Positions 8,820 through 17,511 of a stretch of DNA of 29,103 bases are shown one piece after another; position 1 is the first letter of the stretch, and the number at the start of each line of letters is the position of its first letter. The DNA is from Flavobacterium sp. (lineage in GTDB: Bacteria > Bacteroidota > Bacteroidia > Flavobacteriales > Flavobacteriaceae), in assembly GCA_030151565.1 (NCBI GenBank), contig JASLDM010000077.1, forward strand, positions 1 through 29,103, in the 5' to 3' direction. The notes beneath the pieces are model-generated. The model saw only the letters and a program-made list of their open reading frames with translations. It was not told where the DNA came from and searched no databases. Position numbers and translations under genes: made by a program.

Positions 8820-9851
8820 TTATTTTAAAAGTAAGATAACTACAGCAGTTATAACAATATTTACCAAAGCTAATGGAATCAATTTTCTCCACCCTAAATT
8901 CATCAATTGGTCATATCTAAAACGAGGTAAAGTCCAACGAACCCACATATAAACAAATATGAAAAAACAGATCTTGATAAAAAGAACAACCATTCCTATA
9001 ACATTTGCTGTATTAACACCCCAGTTTTCAACTGCCCAATCCATTCCAGGATAATTATATGCACCTAGATATAGTACTGCCAAAATAGCTGATGAAACAA
9101 ACATACTTGCGTATTCAGCAAATAGGAAGAATCCCATACGCATCGAAGAATATTCGGTATGGAAACCTCCGATCAATTCTTGCTCACATTCAGCTAAATC
9201 AAATGGATTACGATTAGTTTCAGCAAACGAACAAATCCAAAATATAAAAAAGCCCAATGGTTGGTAAAAAACATTCCAGTTCAAGCCATTCTGTTGCAAA
9301 GCAATTTCCCTTAAACTTAAAGTTTGTGTCATTAACAATAAAGCTATAATTGATAATCCCATTGCAATTTCATACGAAATCATCTGAGATGCTGCACGCA
9401 TCGCACTCATTAAAGAGTACTTATTATTTGATGCCCAACCCCCAATCATGATTCCATAAACACTAACAGATAGGACTGCAAAAATATAAAGCAAGCCCAC
9501 ATTTATATCTGCAGATTGTAAAATTATATCTCGCCTGAATAAATGCAATTTATCACCCCAAGGTAAAACCGCACTCGTAATCAAAGCAATAGTCATCGAA
9601 ATTGTTGGTCCAAGAGCAAATAAAAATTTATTTGGTGTATTTGGCACATATTCTTCCTTAGCAAAAAGCTTAAGTCCGTCTGCTAAAGGTTGCAAAATAC
9701 CTCCTTTTCCAGCACGATTAGGTCCTAATCGATCCTGAATCCAAGCAGCAATCTTACGCTCAGCCAAAGTCATGTACATCGCCATAAGCATGGTTATCGC
9801 AAAAACGATAAGAATGATAACACTCTTTTCTATAATAATAGTATTGTCCAT
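8820..9851 (-). CDS. nuoH: NADH-quinone oxidoreductase subunit H
   Basis: Membrane subunit at the junction of the two arms of complex I, forming part of the quinone tunnel. It has 343 residues and eight or more membrane helices. Hallmarks are AERKIAAWIQDRLGPNRAGK near the N-terminus, GILQPLADGLKLFAKEE, and FAETNRNPFDLAECEQEL followed by GGFHTEYSSMR, the acidic loop conserved in the family. The gene is 11 bp after nuoG and 7 bp before nuoI. Confidence 0.97.
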   Translation of the reverse strand: MDNTIIIEKSVIILIVFAITMLMAMYMTLAERKIAAWIQDRLGPNRAGKGGILQPLADGLKLFAKEEYVPNTPNKFLFALGPTISMTIALITSAVLPWGDKLHLFRRDIILQSADINVGLLYIFAVLSVSVYGIMIGGWASNNKYSLMSAMRAASQMISYEIAMGLSIIALLLMTQTLSLREIALQQNGLNWNVFYQPLGFFIFWICSFAETNRNPFDLAECEQELIGGFHTEYSSMRMGFFLFAEYASMFVSSAILAVLYLGAYNYPGMDWAVENWGVNTANVIGMVVLFIKICFFIFVYMWVRWTLPRFRYDQLMNLGWRKLIPLALVNIVITAVVILLLK

Positions 9852-9862
9852 GTCTTATTAAA

Positions 9863-10888
9863 TTATTTTTTAGATTCGTCTTCGTTAAAAGGAACTTGTT
9901 TCATACTAATTTTCATACGATCTTGATCACGTCCTTTAAGAATTTGCTGTTCTGTATCAATCACTACTTTGTCCAAATGACGAGTATAATTATTCTGATT
10001 GATAACTGAAAACTTCTCAAATTTACGCGGTCCTTCTATGATCCAATCTTCTGGAGTCTTGTGATCAAAACGACACTCATTACAAATAAATTCTTCTACT
10101 TCATGATAGACATCTTTACGAGCAGTAACTCTTTGGATTTCCTCTCCGAACATCCATAGAGTTGTTTTACCACAACATTTGTCACAATTTCTATGTGCAT
10201 TGTATGGTTTGTTAAACCAAACTCTAGATTTGAAACGGAATGTCTTATCTGTTAAAGCACCTACTGGACAAACATCAATCATATTTCCTGAAAAATCATT
10301 GTCGATAGCTTCCGAGATATAAGTTGAAATTTGTGCATGTTCTCCACGTCCACAAACTCCATGAACACGACCGTCTGTTAATTGTTCGGCTGTTTTTACA
10401 CAGCGATAACACAAAATACAACGATTCATATGTAATTGAATTTTATCGCCTATATTTTCAGGTTCAAATGTTCTTTTATCTTCTTTGTAACGACTAGCTT
10501 CTTTTCCGTGATTAAAGCTTAAATTTTGTAAATCACACTCTCCTGCTTGATCACATACTGGACAATCTAAAGGATGGTTAATTAATAAAAACTCTGTTAC
10601 TGCTTTGCGAGCTTCCATTACACGAGGTGAGGAAATACTTTTTACTTCCATACCGTCCATCACACCTGTTTTACATGAAGCCATAAGTTTAGGCATTGGA
10701 CGCTCATCTGCATCACTTCCTTTACTTACTTCCACTAAACAAGCACGACATTTACCTCCAGTTCCTTCCAACTTCGAGTAGTAACACATCGCTGGAGGTA
10801 CCGAAGGACCTCCAATCATACGAGCTGCTTGCAGAATCGTTGTTCCCGGTTCTACTTCTATTTCATGACCGTCTATCGTAACTTTCAT
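9863..10888 (-). CDS. nuoG: NADH-quinone oxidoreductase subunit G, short form
   Basis: Iron-sulfur subunit of the NADH-oxidising module. At 341 residues it is under half the length of E. coli-type NuoG. The N-terminal half is complete: a 2Fe-2S ferredoxin domain with C35, C47, C50, C72 (N1b); the His-Cys motif H105, C109, C112, C118 (HPLDCPVCDQAGEC, N5); and C157, C160, C163 plus C207 in CPVGAL (N4). Only the start of the molybdopterin-oxidoreductase-like part remains, about 228-290, with C235, C238, C239, C269 and C272, not in the usual C-x2-C-x3-C spacing for cluster N7. The rest of that domain is absent and the C-terminus is charged. The short form appears to be intact and, as far as I recall, is usual in flavobacteria. 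It starts 56 bp after nuoF. Confidence 0.93.
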   Translation of the reverse strand: MKVTIDGHEIEVEPGTTILQAARMIGGPSVPPAMCYYSKLEGTGGKCRACLVEVSKGSDADERPMPKLMASCKTGVMDGMEVKSISSPRVMEARKAVTEFLLINHPLDCPVCDQAGECDLQNLSFNHGKEASRYKEDKRTFEPENIGDKIQLHMNRCILCYRCVKTAEQLTDGRVHGVCGRGEHAQISTYISEAIDNDFSGNMIDVCPVGALTDKTFRFKSRVWFNKPYNAHRNCDKCCGKTTLWMFGEEIQRVTARKDVYHEVEEFICNECRFDHKTPEDWIIEGPRKFEKFSVINQNNYTRHLDKVVIDTEQQILKGRDQDRMKISMKQVPFNEDESKK

Positions 10889-10944
10889 AAACTTTGTTTA
10901 TTTTGAGCCAAACCTTACAGGCTTTAGCGAATATGTTTTTCTTA

Positions 10945-12303
10945 TTATTTTGTAATCAAATGCTGCACTGTAGCAAATGGTGAATCTACAAAGTGATCTC
11001 TATTTCTTACTTTTTCAGGAAACTGCACGTGATATTCAAATTCTTCTCTAAAATGTCTCAAAGCTGCTGCTACAGGCCAAGCCGCTGCATCTCCTAATGG
11101 ACAAATTGTATTCCCTTCAATCTTACTCTGCACATCCCAAAGCAAATCAATATCCTCCATCGTTCCTTCTCCGTTTTCAATACGATGCAATACTTTTTCC
11201 ATCCAACCAGTACCTTCTCTACATGGCGAACACTGCCCACAACTTTCGTGTGCATAGAATCGAGCAAAATTCCAAGTATTTCTAACCATACAAGCCGTGT
11301 CATTATACACTATAAAACCGCCTGATCCCAACATCGATCCAGTAGCAAAACCTCCATCAGACAATGATTCATACGTCATCAATCGGTCTTCTCCTGTAGC
11401 AGTTTTATAAATCAAATGCGCAGGTAAAACAGGCACAGAAGATCCCCCTGGTATTAAAGCTTTAATCGGACGCTCATCCATCATTCCACCACAATACTCA
11501 TCAGAATTTATAAACTCTTCAACCGTAATTCCCATTTCAATTTCATAAACTCCTGGTTTTCTAATATGTCCAGAAGCAGAAATTAATTTTGTTCCTGTAG
11601 ATCTTCCCAATCCGATTTTTGCGTAATCTTCTCCGGAATGATTAACGATCCACGGCACATTGGCTATTGATTCTACGTTATTCACAACTGTTGGGTTCCC
11701 CCATAATCCACTTACAGCAGGAAAAGGAGGCTTAATTCTAGGATTTCCTCGTTTCCCTTCTAATGACTCTAACAAAGCAGTTTCTTCTCCACAAATGTAT
11801 GCACCTGCACCGCAGTGTACATGTAAGTCTAAAGAAAAATCTGATCCTAATATATTTTTACCTAGCCAACCAGCAGCATAAGCTTCTTTTATTGCACGTT
11901 CTAATATTTTAAAAACCCACATATATTCCCCACGAATATAAATATATGAAAGATTTGCACCAAGCGCATAACTTGCTGTAATCATCCCCTCAATCAATAG
12001 ATGGGGAATGTGCTCCATCAAATAACGGTCTTTAAAAGTTCCTGGTTCAGACTCGTCTGCATTACAAACTAAATGTCTTGGTTTACCAGATTTTTTATCA
12101 ATAAAACTCCATTTTAAACCTACGGGAAACCCAGCACCTCCACGTCCTCGTAATCCAGATGCTTTTACTTCCTCAGTAATATCATCTGGTGCCATCGTTT
12201 TGATAGCTTTTTCGACTGATGCATACCCTCCATTTTGACGATATACTTCATATGATTGGATTCCTGGAATATTTATTTTATCAAGTAATATTTTTGTAGC
12301 CAT
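10945..12303 (-). CDS. nuoF: NADH-quinone oxidoreductase subunit F (NADH and FMN binding)
   Basis: Catalytic subunit where NADH reduces FMN. It has 452 residues. The glycine-rich loop RGRGGAGFPVGLKW (about 52-65) and ESEPGTFKDR form the NADH/FMN site, with CGAGAYICGEETALLESLEG (164-183) continuing it. Cluster N3 ligands are C355, C358, C361 (ESCGQCSPCREGTGW) and C401 (CPLGDAAAWPV). The gene follows nuoE by 4 bp. The NADH-dehydrogenase module is therefore fully encoded, which indicates an NADH-oxidising complex rather than a ferredoxin-dependent 11-subunit form. Confidence 0.97.
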   Translation of the reverse strand: MATKILLDKINIPGIQSYEVYRQNGGYASVEKAIKTMAPDDITEEVKASGLRGRGGAGFPVGLKWSFIDKKSGKPRHLVCNADESEPGTFKDRYLMEHIPHLLIEGMITASYALGANLSYIYIRGEYMWVFKILERAIKEAYAAGWLGKNILGSDFSLDLHVHCGAGAYICGEETALLESLEGKRGNPRIKPPFPAVSGLWGNPTVVNNVESIANVPWIVNHSGEDYAKIGLGRSTGTKLISASGHIRKPGVYEIEMGITVEEFINSDEYCGGMMDERPIKALIPGGSSVPVLPAHLIYKTATGEDRLMTYESLSDGGFATGSMLGSGGFIVYNDTACMVRNTWNFARFYAHESCGQCSPCREGTGWMEKVLHRIENGEGTMEDIDLLWDVQSKIEGNTICPLGDAAAWPVAAALRHFREEFEYHVQFPEKVRNRDHFVDSPFATVQHLITK

Positions 12304-12307
12304 AATA

Positions 12308-12838
12308 CTATTTGTCGTGAAGAATTATTTTTCCTGCTTTGCAATCATTTATAATTGCATCGATTTTATCCTTAGTAAGATGTTCTTTATAAAAATCTCC
12401 TAATTGCATCATTGGAGCATAACCACAAGCTCCTAAACACTGAACTCCAACCACTGAAAACATCCCGTCTGGGGTTGTCCCGCCTGGCTGTATGTTTAAT
12501 TTTTCACAAGCATATTCCATCATATCATCAGCTCCGCGAATTCCACAACAAGAAGTTAAACAGAACTCAAACATATATTTTCCCATTGGCTTCTGATTGT
12601 ACATCGAATAAAATGTAACAACTTCAAAAACTTCTATAGGAGTAATATTAAGTATTTCGGCAACTTTAGTCATCAATTCTGCACTCAACCAATTATCATG
12701 AGCGTCCTGAACTTCATGTAATACTGGCAATAAAGCAGATTTTCTTTTATCCGCTGGATAATGACTTATTAACTCATCAATACGCTGTTGCAAAGTTGGC
12801 GTAATATTGATGGTTTGTTTGTATTTGTTGTTTTCCAT
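12308..12838 (-). CDS. nuoE: NADH-quinone oxidoreductase subunit E (2Fe-2S)
   Basis: Thioredoxin-fold 2Fe-2S subunit of the NADH module, holding cluster N1a beside NuoF. It has 176 residues. The helical N-terminal domain (about 15-80, with LLPVLHEVQDAHDNWLS and EVVTFYSMYNQKPMG) is followed by the cluster domain with C93-x4-C98 and C134-x3-C138 (VQCLGACGYAPMMQ). A further Cys, C97, sits next to the second ligand. It lies 3 bp after nuoD and 4 bp before nuoF. Confidence 0.97.
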   Translation of the reverse strand: MENNKYKQTINITPTLQQRIDELISHYPADKRKSALLPVLHEVQDAHDNWLSAELMTKVAEILNITPIEVFEVVTFYSMYNQKPMGKYMFEFCLTSCCGIRGADDMMEYACEKLNIQPGGTTPDGMFSVVGVQCLGACGYAPMMQLGDFYKEHLTKDKIDAIINDCKAGKIILHDK

Positions 12839-12841
12839 TTT

Positions 12842-14077
12842 TTAAGCGTCTAATTCTCCTGCAATTACATTTAAACTTGAAAGCGTCATCAACGCATCAG
12901 ACAGCATACTGCCTTTAATCATATCATTAAATGCTTGATAATATATAAAACATGGTCTTCTAAAATGAAGTCTATATGGCGTTCTACTTCCATCTGTAAT
13001 TAGGTAGAATCCTAATTCTCCATTAGCTCCTTCGATTGGATGATATACTTCTGTATTCGGAACAGGAACTTCACCCATCACAATTTTAAAGTGATAGATT
13101 AGAGCTTCCATATTTGTATACACATCTTCTTTTGGAGGCAAGTAATAATCTGGAACATCTGCGTGATATGGTCCTTCAGGCAACTTATCTAATGCTTGAC
13201 GAATAATTTTCAAACTTTCCCAAACTTCAGCATCACGAACACAGAAACGATCATAACAATCCCCACTTGTCCCTACGGGTATATCAAATTCGAAATCTTC
13301 ATAAGAACAATATGGTTGCGCCACACGCACATCATAATCAACACCAGCAGCTCTTAAATTCGGTCCTGTAAAACCATAACTCATCGCTTTCTCAGCAGAT
13401 ATTCCTCCTGCGCCGATAGTACGGTCCATAAAGATTCTATTTCGCAAAAGCATATCCACAAACTCTTTCCAAGCAGCTGGGAAATCTTTTAAAAACTCTT
13501 CAATTTTAGCAAACGTTTTCGGACTCCATTCACGTTCAAACCCACCTATTCTCCCCATATTGGTAGTTAAACGGGCACCACAAATCTCTTCGTAGATTTC
13601 GTATATTTTCTCACGAAACTGCATCACATATAAAAAACCTGTTAAAGCTCCTGAATCCACTCCCATTACTGAACAGCAAATTAAGTGATCTGCAATACGT
13701 GCTAATTCCATTATAATTACTCGTAAATACTGCACACGTTTCGGCACCTCAATACCCAAAACTTTTTCTACAGTCATCCACCAACCTGTATTATTAATTG
13801 GCGAAGAACAATAATTTAAACGATCTGTTAGAACATTAATTTGATAGAAAGGTCTATTTTCAGCTATTTTCTCAAATGCTCTATGAATATAACCTACAGT
13901 TCCTTCCCCATCAATAACGCGTTCCCCATCCATCAATAGTATATTCTGAAAAATACCATGTGTTGCTGGGTGAGTAGGCCCAAGGTTTAAGATTGAATAT
14001 TCCGTTCCATCTTCTTTAAACTTCTCTTCTATAAGCTTAGCATATCTATGCTCCGGTGGTAACAATAAGTCTGACAT
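12842..14077 (-). CDS. nuoD: NADH-quinone oxidoreductase subunit D (49-kDa type)
   Basis: Subunit of the quinone-binding module, related to [NiFe]-hydrogenase large subunits. It has 411 residues and is not fused to NuoC. Hallmarks include NLGPTHPATHGIF (31-43), the Tyr-bearing LTDRLNYCSSPINNTGW loop that contributes to the quinone pocket, MGRIGGFER, and the C-terminal DGSRTPYRLHFRRPCF followed by the conserved acidic end (AGELDA). The hydrogenase Ni-ligand cysteines are absent, as expected for complex I. It lies 23 bp after nuoC. Confidence 0.97.
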   Translation of the reverse strand: MSDLLLPPEHRYAKLIEEKFKEDGTEYSILNLGPTHPATHGIFQNILLMDGERVIDGEGTVGYIHRAFEKIAENRPFYQINVLTDRLNYCSSPINNTGWWMTVEKVLGIEVPKRVQYLRVIIMELARIADHLICCSVMGVDSGALTGFLYVMQFREKIYEIYEEICGARLTTNMGRIGGFEREWSPKTFAKIEEFLKDFPAAWKEFVDMLLRNRIFMDRTIGAGGISAEKAMSYGFTGPNLRAAGVDYDVRVAQPYCSYEDFEFDIPVGTSGDCYDRFCVRDAEVWESLKIIRQALDKLPEGPYHADVPDYYLPPKEDVYTNMEALIYHFKIVMGEVPVPNTEVYHPIEGANGELGFYLITDGSRTPYRLHFRRPCFIYYQAFNDMIKGSMLSDALMTLSSLNVIAGELDA

Positions 14078-14100
14078 AATTTTTTCTTAATCAGTTGGTA

Positions 14101-14622
14101 TTAACAGTTGTGTACAGTTCGTCCAAAGAAACGATCATCTTTGTCGGTACGCCCACTGTCTTCCATAGGAAAATCTTTTCTCAGAGGAAAAGACTCCATT
14201 TCATCCATATTTAAAATACGCTTAAGTTGAGGATGATTTTTAAACACAATACCATAAAAATCATATGTTTCTCGTTCTTGCCAGTTTGCTCCTAAAAACA
14301 AATCAGTCATAGAATCAACAACTGGATTTTTGATATCTAAATAAGTTTTAATGCGTATTCTCTTATTATCCATCCAATTATGCAAATGATAAACAACAGC
14401 CAATTGTCGATCTTCAGAGTATTCTGGGTAATGAATTCCACAAACATCGGTCATGAAATTAAATCTCAAAACCTTATCATCTTTTAAGAATCTTACAACT
14501 TCGTGAACGGTTTCCGCAGTTGCTTCAAACGTAAAAATATCATGTTGCTGATGAAATTCTGAAACAGACAATCCAAATTGTTCCGTCAATCTATCTTGAA
14601 TTAAACTATTCTCTAAAGCCAT
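14101..14622 (-). CDS. nuoC: NADH-quinone oxidoreductase subunit C (30-kDa type)
   Basis: Peripheral-arm subunit that braces NuoD and NuoB. It has 173 residues. The signature ERETYDFYGIVFKNHPQLKR followed by ILNMDEMESFPLRKDFPMED is diagnostic. Unlike E. coli, where NuoC and NuoD are one polypeptide, the two are separate genes here. The start is 1 bp after the nuoB stop codon, so translation is probably coupled. Confidence 0.96.
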   Translation of the reverse strand: MALENSLIQDRLTEQFGLSVSEFHQQHDIFTFEATAETVHEVVRFLKDDKVLRFNFMTDVCGIHYPEYSEDRQLAVVYHLHNWMDNKRIRIKTYLDIKNPVVDSMTDLFLGANWQERETYDFYGIVFKNHPQLKRILNMDEMESFPLRKDFPMEDSGRTDKDDRFFGRTVHNC

Positions 14623-14623
14623 T

Positions 14624-15199
14624 TTATTTGATGTTATAAGAGTTTAATAATTCTTTGTATTCTTCAGTTCCTCGTCTATAAACCGACTCCGCTTTTACAA
14701 TTTCATGTAAACGCATAATTCCATCTAAAATCTGTTCTGGTCGAGGAGGACACCCTGGTACATAAACATCAACTGGAATTACTTTATCTATACCTTGTAA
14801 CACTGAATAAGTATCAAAAATACCTCCTGAACTCGCACAAGCTCCAACAGCGATCACCCATTTAGGTTCAGCCATTTGTTCATATACTTGTCTTAAAATT
14901 GGAGCCATTTTCTTTGAAATAGTTCCCATCACTAAAAGCATATCTGCCTGACGCGGTGAAAAACTCATACGTTCAGAACCAAAACGAGCAACGTCATACG
15001 TTGCTGCCATTGTAGCCATAAACTCAATTCCACAACAAGACGTTGCAAAGGGCAACGGCCACATAGAATTGGCTCTAGCTAAACCAACTACAGAACTCAA
15101 TTTTGTAGCAAAAAAGCCTTCTCCTGAATATCCTTCAGGAGCTTCAACCATATTGTATTTTGTATTTTCGCTCATCTCTTCTTTATTGCTTAGTCCCAT
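14624..15199 (-). CDS. nuoB: NADH-quinone oxidoreductase subunit B (cluster N2)
   Basis: Subunit carrying the terminal 4Fe-4S cluster N2 that reduces quinone. It has 191 residues. The ligands are visible: the tandem C55-C56 in ATSCCGIEFMA, C121 in VGACASSGG and C150 in YVPGCPPRPEQ. The start chosen at 15199 overlaps the nuoA stop by 10 bp; a second in-frame ATG at 15175 (MSENTKYNM) would give a slightly shorter product and cannot be excluded, since neither has a clear Shine-Dalgarno site. It is second in the operon. Confidence 0.96.
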   Translation of the reverse strand: MGLSNKEEMSENTKYNMVEAPEGYSGEGFFATKLSSVVGLARANSMWPLPFATSCCGIEFMATMAATYDVARFGSERMSFSPRQADMLLVMGTISKKMAPILRQVYEQMAEPKWVIAVGACASSGGIFDTYSVLQGIDKVIPVDVYVPGCPPRPEQILDGIMRLHEIVKAESVYRRGTEEYKELLNSYNIK

Positions 15200-15552
15200 T
15201 CAAGACCCTTTTTCTTAAATTCATATAACAAACCTAATACAAGCAGGAATAAAAAGATTCCCATCTTTCCAAATCCCTCCCATCCTAACTCTTGGAAGTT
15301 TACTGCCCATGGATATAAAAAGATTACTTCTACATCGAATAACACGAATAGAATTGCTACTAAAAAATACCTAACGTTAAATGGAATACGTGCGTTCCCT
15401 ATAGATTCCACTCCACATTCGAAGCTAACGTCTTTGTTTTTAGAATGTCTTTTAGGCCCTAAATAGGACGAGACAAATACAGTCAATGTAACAAATCCTG
15501 CAGCCAAACCTAGCTGCATTAATATTGGAATAAAGTCTAACTGTGATTGCAT
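15190..15552 (-). CDS. nuoA: NADH-quinone oxidoreductase subunit A
   Basis: Small membrane subunit of complex I with three helices, 120 residues. The loop YLGPKRHSKNKDVSFECGVE with the conserved ECG, then RIPFNVRYFLVAILFVLFD with the FDVEVIFLYPWA helix, is diagnostic; the acidic residues in FDVE line the proton/quinone region. It is the first gene of the operon. A promoter matching the flavobacterial consensus lies 27-57 bp upstream of its start. Its 3' end overlaps nuoB by 10 bp. Confidence 0.96.
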   Translation of the reverse strand: MQSQLDFIPILMQLGLAAGFVTLTVFVSSYLGPKRHSKNKDVSFECGVESIGNARIPFNVRYFLVAILFVLFDVEVIFLYPWAVNFQELGWEGFGKMGIFLFLLVLGLLYEFKKKGLEWD

Positions 15553-15578
15553 ATCATTAGTTTTTATAGAATATTTTA

Positions 15579-15609
15579 CAAATATACGTTGATGATGTCT
15601 TATAACAAA
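15579..15609 (-). promoter_or_regulatory. Promoter of the nuo operon
   Basis: On the minus strand TTTG (15606-15609), a 19-bp spacer and TATATTTG (15579-15586): exact matches to the flavobacterial -33/-7 elements. Predicted start near 15573, giving a leader of about 20 nt before nuoA. It is the only strong candidate found for all 14 genes. Confidence 0.8.
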
Positions 15610-15692
15610 CTTTATAACATTTGTCTGATAGCATACAAACCCGAATAAACCTAATATATACTTAGATTAATTCTAAATTAAATTGTTTATAT

Positions 15693-15722
15693 AAAAAAAA
15701 CCGTCCTAAATGTAGAACGGTT
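15693..15722 (-). terminator. Terminator of the cold-shock gene
   Basis: A 9-bp stem (15699-15707 with 15714-15722, one G-T wobble) with a 6-nt loop, followed on the minus strand by a run of eight T. Confidence 0.85.
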
Positions 15723-15750
15723 GTAAGCAATTTGAAAAAAAATATATAAA

Positions 15751-15951
15751 TTAATCTTCTATCACCTCTACTTGTGCAGCAACTTTTCCTTTTCTGCCTT
15801 CTTCTTCAACGTAAGAAACACGAACACCTTCTTGAAGCTCTCCAGCTCTAAGTCCTGAAGCATGTACGAAAATATCGCTTCCTGTTTGTTCGTTTGTAAT
15901 AAATCCGTAACCTTTTTCTTCGTTGAAGAATTTAACTGTGCCTGTTTGCAT
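15751..15951 (-). CDS. Cold-shock domain protein (CspA family)
   Basis: A single-domain cold-shock protein of 66 residues that binds single-stranded nucleic acid and acts as an RNA chaperone. The OB-fold shows both motifs: RNP1 KGYGFI (13-18) and RNP2 DIFVHAS (26-32). A longer frame could start at 16005, but the -7 box at 15977-15984 lies inside that extension, so the start at MQTGTVKFF is chosen. The predicted leader is only about 20 nt, unlike the long cold-sensing leader of E. coli cspA. It is monocistronic, with its own terminator. The protein family is certain; cold induction is not shown. Confidence 0.95.
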   Translation of the reverse strand: MQTGTVKFFNEEKGYGFITNEQTGSDIFVHASGLRAGELQEGVRVSYVEEEGRKGKVAAQVEVIED

Positions 15952-15976
15952 TTTAAAAAAAATAAATATTATTGAC

Positions 15977-16006
15977 CAAAGATAAACTTTTTTCTGTAAA
16001 GACAAA
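15977..16006 (-). promoter_or_regulatory. Promoter of the cold-shock gene
   Basis: Minus strand TTTG (16003-16006), an 18-bp spacer and TATCTTTG (15977-15984), exact matches to both flavobacterial elements. It decides the start codon of the cold-shock gene at 15951. Confidence 0.8.
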
Positions 16007-16047
16007 TTTTATTCTTTATAAATTTACTTTTTTAAAAAAAATTCTAG

Positions 16048-16081
16048 TAAAATAAAAATGACCGCTAATAGCGATCATTTT
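16048..16081 (-). terminator. Terminator of the fabH-accBC operon
   Basis: A 12-bp stem (16055-16066 with 16070-16081, core TGATCGCT/AGCGGTCA on the minus strand with one wobble), a 3-nt loop and a broken T-rich tail. It begins 5 bp after the accC stop codon. Confidence 0.8.
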
Positions 16082-16085
16082 ATAT

Positions 16086-17435
16086 TTAGTCTTCCAAAGG
16101 CTTTATCTTGAATGTCTCCATAAAAGCAGTAGTATAATTACCAGCAACATAATTAGGATCATCCATCAATTGTCTATGAAATGGAATTGTTGTTTTTATT
16201 CCTTCAATCACAAATTCATCTAAGGCTCTCTTCATTTTATTGATTGCTTCCTCACGTGTTTGCGCAGTTGTAATCAACTTAGCAATCATAGAATCATAAT
16301 TTGGCGGGATTGTATACCCAGAATAAACATGCGTATCTAAGCGAACACCATGACCTCCGGGAGCATGCAATGTAGTAATTCTTCCTGGAGATGGTCTAAA
16401 GTCATTAAACGGATCTTCGGCATTGATACGACATTCAATTGCGTGAAGTTTTGGCAAATAATTTTTACCAGAAATAGGCACACCAGCAGCAACTAAAATT
16501 TGCTCACGAATCAAATCATAATCAATAACTTGTTCCGTAATACAATGCTCTACTTGGATACGAGTATTCATTTCCATAAAGTAGAAGTTTCTATCTTTAT
16601 CTACTAAAAACTCAATTGTACCAGCACCTTCATATTTAATATACTCAGCAGCACGTACTGCAGCTAAACCCATTTGCTCTCTTAATTCATCAGTCATAAA
16701 AGGCGACGGAGTTTCCTCAGTCAACTTTTGATGTCTTCTCTGAATTGAACAGTCTCTTTCTGATAAGTGACAAGCTTTCCCATAAGAATCTCCTACCACT
16801 TGAATTTCAATATGACGTGGATCAACAATCAGTTTTTCCATATACATACCGTCATTTCCAAAAGCAGCTGCAGCCTCAATACGAGCACTTTCCCAAGATT
16901 TATCAAGATCTTCTACTTTCCAAATTTCACGCATACCACGTCCACCACCACCTGCAGTAGCTTTCATCATTACAGGAAAACCGATTTCAGTAGCAGTTTT
17001 TTTAGCATGTTCCAATGATTCCAAAAGTCCTTCAGAACCAGGCACTGTAGGCACACCAGCTTTCTTCATGGTTTCCTTAGCCGTAGCCTTGTCTCCCATT
17101 TTTTCAATCATTTCTGGAGAAGCCCCAATAAACTTCACTCCATGCTCTTCACAAATCTTAGAGAACTTAGCGTTCTCCGATAAGAACCCGTATCCTGGGT
17201 GAATAGCATCCGCGTTAGTTATTTCAGCTGCCGCAATAATATTTGAAATTTTCAAATACGACAAGTTACTCGGTGCTGGACCGATACATACAGCTTCGTC
17301 AGCAAAACGAACGTGTAAACTATCAGCATCTGCCGTCGAATAAACAGCCACAGTTTTGATGCCCATCTCCTTACATGTACGAATAACTCTAAGGGCAATC
17401 TCACCTCTATTAGCGATTAATATTTTTTTAAACAT
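16086..17435 (-). CDS. accC: Acetyl-CoA carboxylase, biotin carboxylase subunit
   Basis: Carboxylates the biotin on AccB using ATP and bicarbonate, the first half-reaction of malonyl-CoA synthesis. It has 449 residues, the normal length. The N-terminal biotin carboxylase domain has ILIANRGEIALRV (6-18) and HPGYGFLSENA (79-89). The ATP-grasp glycine loop is KATAGGGGRGMRE (158-170), and the catalytic segment FMEMNTRIQVEHCITE and the C-terminal domain follow. No biotinyl domain is fused. It is downstream of accB (76-bp gap) and followed by a terminator. The carboxyltransferase genes are not in this window. Confidence 0.97.
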   Translation of the reverse strand: MFKKILIANRGEIALRVIRTCKEMGIKTVAVYSTADADSLHVRFADEAVCIGPAPSNLSYLKISNIIAAAEITNADAIHPGYGFLSENAKFSKICEEHGVKFIGASPEMIEKMGDKATAKETMKKAGVPTVPGSEGLLESLEHAKKTATEIGFPVMMKATAGGGGRGMREIWKVEDLDKSWESARIEAAAAFGNDGMYMEKLIVDPRHIEIQVVGDSYGKACHLSERDCSIQRRHQKLTEETPSPFMTDELREQMGLAAVRAAEYIKYEGAGTIEFLVDKDRNFYFMEMNTRIQVEHCITEQVIDYDLIREQILVAAGVPISGKNYLPKLHAIECRINAEDPFNDFRPSPGRITTLHAPGGHGVRLDTHVYSGYTIPPNYDSMIAKLITTAQTREEAINKMKRALDEFVIEGIKTTIPFHRQLMDDPNYVAGNYTTAFMETFKIKPLED

Positions 17436-17511
17436 CTCTTGAAATTTTAATTTGACTTTAATGAGCTCCTTTACCTAGAGCAAAGAGCATGTAATTCTAT
17501 ATCTAAATTTC

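Noticed and set aside
10889..10944. TAAGGTTTG in the gap between nuoF and nuoG as a possible internal promoter
   Set aside because: It has one base too many between TA and TTTG, and no -33 element; the gap is more likely just a longer intercistronic spacer.
11094..11303. Open frames overlapping nuoF, nuoI, nuoL, accC, fabH, pdxA, ribE and feoB in other frames
   Set aside because: They resemble no family, have no supporting start region, and lie wholly within well-identified genes; they are by-products of the coding sequence.
17436..17511. Imperfect inverted repeat in the accB-accC gap (GCTCTTTGC and GGTAAAGGAGC)
   Set aside because: Only four base pairs are uninterrupted and no T run follows; not a credible terminator or regulatory stem.
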